This document shows positions 60,986 through 64,000 of a DNA stretch of 64,000 nucleotides, piece by piece. The notes beneath the pieces were generated by a model, which had not been told where the DNA came from, made no database searches, and saw nothing but the letters and a program-made list of their open reading frames with translations. Positions within the stretch are counted from its first letter, which is position 1. The number at the start of each line of letters is the position of its first letter. A program made the position numbers and the translations under genes. Source of the DNA: Uloborus plumipes. Lineage: Eukaryota; Arthropoda; Arachnida; Araneae; Uloboridae. The DNA lies in the NCBI GenBank assembly GCA_038373865.1, contig JAXGGA010004670.1, positions 1-64,000 on the forward strand, given 5' to 3'.

Positions 60986-61716
60986 CTAGCCATTTCGTGA
61001 CACCTTTCGGTTCCAAAAAAAATTCCTGCAATTTGATATACTGGAACTTCGATATGAAATCGCAGAGCCCTCCCAAAACTTTCCTTATTTAGAAAAAAAA
61101 ATCCTCAGAGTTCAGCAAGTTTAAGAATTATTTCGAAATTCCGTTTTTTTAATGACGCTTTGTGTTTGTTCAGTATACGAGTAAGTGTAGCAGAAAATGT
61201 ACCGATCTAAATATCTATGCAATAGATGAGAACATTGACATCATTTGTTTGTTATACTTAGTTGATGTGTTGCTAAATATTGATTGCTAAATATTGAGTG
61301 AGATAACTAGATCGGTATACCACCTGATACACTAACACGATCTGTTCTCATTAGATGTATCTGAGTGAATCCGCGTATTTTATCACTCAGTAAAATTCGG
61401 TGTTTCGTTCAGTAAATTGAGGCTTTCTCTCTTCCAAAAATATATATTCCGTTTGCTAAGAAATTTTAAAACATGGAAACACTACCGTCATGCTAAAGCA
61501 CTGCGCTGCACAGCCAGCATATGCTTTTTAAAGCGTTTCTGAGTTTGGAAGAATTTTCACCCGACGCATCGGCAATGTACGTTAATAGTAAATTGAGCAT
61601 AGTTCATTGAACAAACGTTGTACCAAATAATTCTGTTTGTGACAGCCGTTAACCCTTAAAATATAAACGGGATTTCGGAAAAACTCGAACGACTATTATT
61701 TCCACAATGAACTTAC

Positions 61717-61971
61717 ATTGAACTGTAAGAGTGACTTCCTTCTTGACTTTCATCCTCCCGTGGCGGTCCACCACTTCGCACTGGTAAGTACCACTATCTT
61801 TCTGGTGTACATTTCGTAGCTGGAGGGCGTGTCCTTCGAACGTACGGTCGTCCGAGATCCGTCTCCATTGGACGCGGTCGTTACACGTGACATTCTGCTC
61901 GCACTGGAGACGGAGATTAGAACCCAGGCAAGACAGTAGCTCGTACCCCACTGACAAGTGCGTGGATGTTT
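61717..61971 (-). CDS. Ig-superfamily transmembrane protein, Ig-domain exon (upstream)
   Basis: The exon is 255 bp, phase 1 at both ends, with acceptor TTTTTTATAG and donor GTAAGT. Its 84 full codons form an Ig domain: B-strand Cys23 (LRLQC), Trp35 (RVQWRR) and F-strand DSGTYQC with Cys64, then a G strand ending VTLTVQ. Two more Cys (14 and 29) could form an extra disulfide. NVT at 26-28 is a sequon. DSGTYQC is a strong I-set/V-set signature. One-domain-per-exon with 1-1 phases is typical of Ig adhesion receptors and allows exon shuffling. Signal peptide and further domains must be encoded upstream, probably beyond 64,000. The subfamily is not identified. Confidence 0.85.
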
Positions 61972-62089
61972 CTATAAAAAATAAATAACTTGGATGTTAG
62001 TTGTTGATGAAGCAGGAATTATTTTAAGTTTTAACACAGCGTGTTTTAAAATTTACAAATGTCTTTCTTACTGAAGTTTTTCTTTACTG

Positions 62090-62326
62090 TACACTGTTAA
62101 AACTACAGGTTGCACAAGGCACCTTTAAGGGTGAAACGTTGTAGTACCAGCGGCACCCTTTGAACGGTGCCACTTGACTTCTTATATGGAACCCTTGAAG
62201 TTGCATTTTGGCTCCCTGTGGCACCTTATGGGTGACCCATGGCACCCTAAAGAGCCAAATGGCATCTTCAAGGGTTTGTGAACACGCTGGTGCAACAACG
62301 GTGCAACCTGTAGTAGTAACAGTGTA
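62090..62326. mobile_element. 233-bp miniature element with TA duplications
   Basis: TA at 62,090-62,091 and 62,325-62,326 flanks inverted ends CACTGTTA(A/C)(A/T)ACTACAGG then TTGCAC. About 24 bp match with two differences. The interior has repeated GGCACC / GGTGCC words in both orientations. TA duplications point to the Tc1/mariner group. It is non-coding. Confidence 0.8.
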
Positions 62327-63149
62327 GCTAAAGAATGTGCTCTTCCGAATGATTCTAACTTGTTTTTGTAAATTAAGACGGGTAAAAGCACCCATCCATG
62401 CCAACAAGAATAAAAAGGAACACTGAGCCATAATTCACGTGGCGGGGGGAGGGGGCGGAAAAGAGGAATTTTATAATTTCAAACTGGACTTACGACAGCG
62501 TTGAGGAAACAAATGCACGATAGCTCAAGTTGCGCAATCAGATTCTTTGTATGGCGAATAGTCTTGTCGTCCGACAGAAAAAAAAAATATCATACCATCA
62601 AACGGGGATCGCACATGTAGTTTGTATTAACAGTTATTCGTTTCGAGCGAGCTGGACTTAAAGAGATTAGATTGCATTTCCTTCTTAAAATTTTGTATGG
62701 AATAGGGTGACCCGTTTTTCAACTGTTTTGTCAGTGCGAAGTGTAATAATTTAACTAGCCAATCCGAATGCTCACTAAAGGTGTAATTTTTGTTTAAACT
62801 AAAATAGCATCTACTATAAGAAGAATACCCTCAAAATAATAAATAAAAATACTACAGTGTTTACTATTTTTAGTTAGACTAAATCAGTTATATTGTTGAG
62901 TTGGTAGATGTCATCTAGTGAGGAAATTTGATACTCTTGGAGAGGACATAAGTTCCTCCTTTGATTCTAGAAATGGAAGGCAAATTCAGTGTGTCTATTT
63001 CATCAACCACCCCCACTTTAAAACACTTTTTGAAACATTCGTCTTATAGTCACTTAATGGAAAGGACAGAATTTGTTTGTCTAGAAATTAAATTCTAATA
63101 ATTGTTTCCACTTGAATAATTTCTCAACAGTATTCCACTGCTGTATTGC

Positions 63150-63460
63150 AAAAACTGTTGTTTTTACAGTATAATACTGGCAGCCTAGGTTCCTATTTAA
63201 AACTGCAAAATTCACAGTAATAAACGGTAAGACTAACAATTTTACAGTTTCAACCTATAAAGTTAGCAAATTTAGTTAATTGCAGTAAAATTTAACAGTC
63301 AGCAAAGGTCCGAGTTTAAAACTGTAATATGTACAGTAATAAACTGAAAAATAGCAATTTTACAGTTTATTACAGTAACATTAGTAAATTTTACAGTTTA
63401 TTACTATAAAATTAGCTGTATTATACTTTAAAAACAACATTCATTTTTTACAGTATGTTA
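63150..63460. repeat. ACTGTAA/TTACAGT-rich inverted repeat
   Basis: TGTTGTTTTTACAGTATAAT near 63,159 pairs with the reverse complement of the segment ending near 63,460 (ATTATACTTTAAAAACAACA). Between them, TTTACAGT or ACTGTAA words recur many times on both strands. It looks like a degraded foldback or miniature element. The boundaries are approximate. Confidence 0.55.
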
Positions 63461-64000
63461 AAAATTACCACAACAAGATTTGGAGAGTAAAATTAATTTG
63501 CATGTGGCTTCTGAACGCTTCTGAATGTTACTACTTTCTAAAATTAATAGGTAAGAGAAATAAAGTAATCAACAAAGTTTGAAGAATTTTAAAATTTTTC
63601 GAAACAAGAACTTTCTTTCTACAGTTCGAGAAGGTAGAAATATAATTATTCCAAGATTCTAAGCGTTGGAATCAATTTTCTAAATATGTTTCTTGAGCAT
63701 TCATCCTGAGCTAAAGACGTCTTTGCAATAAGAAAAAAAAAAACTACGAAACGTTAAAATTTGAAAAATGAAATTTACTTTCTTCCAATTTTAATCAAAG
63801 TTAAGCGTTTTTGAGAAAAATAGATGGGAGAAAATGAAACAGACTTTCATTTTCCTTTGGAGAAATTTGGAGAAACTTTTTTTTTTTTACTTTTCAAAAT
63901 ACATTTTTAATCAGACATTTGAGCAATCTTATCTTAAGATTTCAAGCACCAATTCTGAAAAGCAACAGCCACATTTCATCAAAAAAATTTTTATTTTTTT

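Larger units (their letters stand above)
59869..61085 (-). mobile_element. 5'-truncated non-LTR retrotransposon (LINE with RNase H)
   Basis: Reading on minus, the element runs from a damaged 5' edge near 61,085 through the end of ORF2 (60,985-60,044) and a ~170-bp 3' UTR. It ends in a (TAAA)n tail at 59,884-59,869. Carrying an RNase H domain followed by a CxC...H...C knuckle fits the I/R1/LOA side of LINEs. The reverse transcriptase is missing, as is usual for truncated copies. I did not find target duplications. Confidence 0.85.
59451..61716 (-). other. Intron between the two Ig exons
   Basis: 2,266 bp, phase 1, donor GTAAGT (61,716-61,711) and acceptor CCCATTACAG. More than half is a LINE fragment in the same orientation as the gene. 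The remaining 61,090-61,710 is AT-rich and featureless. Confidence 0.75.
61972..64000. other. Probable upstream intron of the Ig gene
   Basis: No exon with splice sites and Ig motifs is recognised here. The segment holds a miniature element (62,092-62,324) and an ACTGTAA-rich repeat (63,150-63,460). Otherwise it is AT-rich. Because the exon at 61,717-61,971 starts in phase 1, it needs at least one exon upstream on the minus strand. Confidence 0.5.

Noticed and set aside
62084..62431. Minus-strand frame as the signal-peptide exon of the Ig gene
   Set aside because: It lies largely within the TA-flanked miniature element at 62,092-62,324 and has no suitable donor site.

Overview
The window joins two very different sequences. 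From base 1 to about 32,520 it is A-rich and almost free of isolated T. Most 60-base stretches I sampled hold zero to a few T outside homopolymer runs, while C and G are roughly balanced. T occurs mainly in runs that usually follow a G. No gene, repeat unit or RNA can be recognised there. Long open frames exist on both strands only because stop codons (and their complements) need T. This is most economically read as an assembly or base-calling artefact joined to a real contig, not as biology.

From about 32,520 to 64,000 the sequence is ordinary AT-rich animal DNA with balanced strands. It has spliced immunoglobulin-domain exons, a tRNA-derived SINE, a LINE with an RNase H domain, a DD41D mariner fossil and many short hairpin or terminal-inverted-repeat elements. 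This suggests an invertebrate, probably an arthropod and tentatively a chelicerate such as a spider. The taxonomic guess is inference from repeat style, not proof.

Layout of the real part: 33.8-37.2 kb is a SINE with 14-bp target duplications, split by a 3-kb element that is almost entirely one inverted repeat. 37.4-38.8 kb holds a 374-bp palindrome and several TTTTCTTGGCGG-type motifs. 38.9-44.3 kb is mostly featureless AT-rich DNA with simple repeats. 44.3-47.2 kb has a hairpin cluster, nested pogo/Tigger-like miniature elements, a piggyBac-like miniature element and a mariner fossil. 48.7-51.0 kb is a 2.3-kb terminal-inverted-repeat element with repeated 16-base internal motifs and a nested miniature element. 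53-57.9 kb holds further miniature elements and a second candidate SINE.

The only host gene seen is on the minus strand, with exons at 61,717-61,971, 59,157-59,450 and 57,983-58,182. They encode two Ig domains, one transmembrane helix and a short cytoplasmic tail. All visible junctions are phase 1 and splice sites are canonical. The 5' exons are not visible and probably lie beyond 64,000. Its introns carry a truncated LINE and a miniature element.

The most interesting candidate is a possible undescribed DNA-transposon group. The 3-kb foldback (34,010-37,016) and the 2.3-kb element (48,709-51,038) share the terminal motif GGGYCAWTCCATG and both appear to make 4-bp target duplications.
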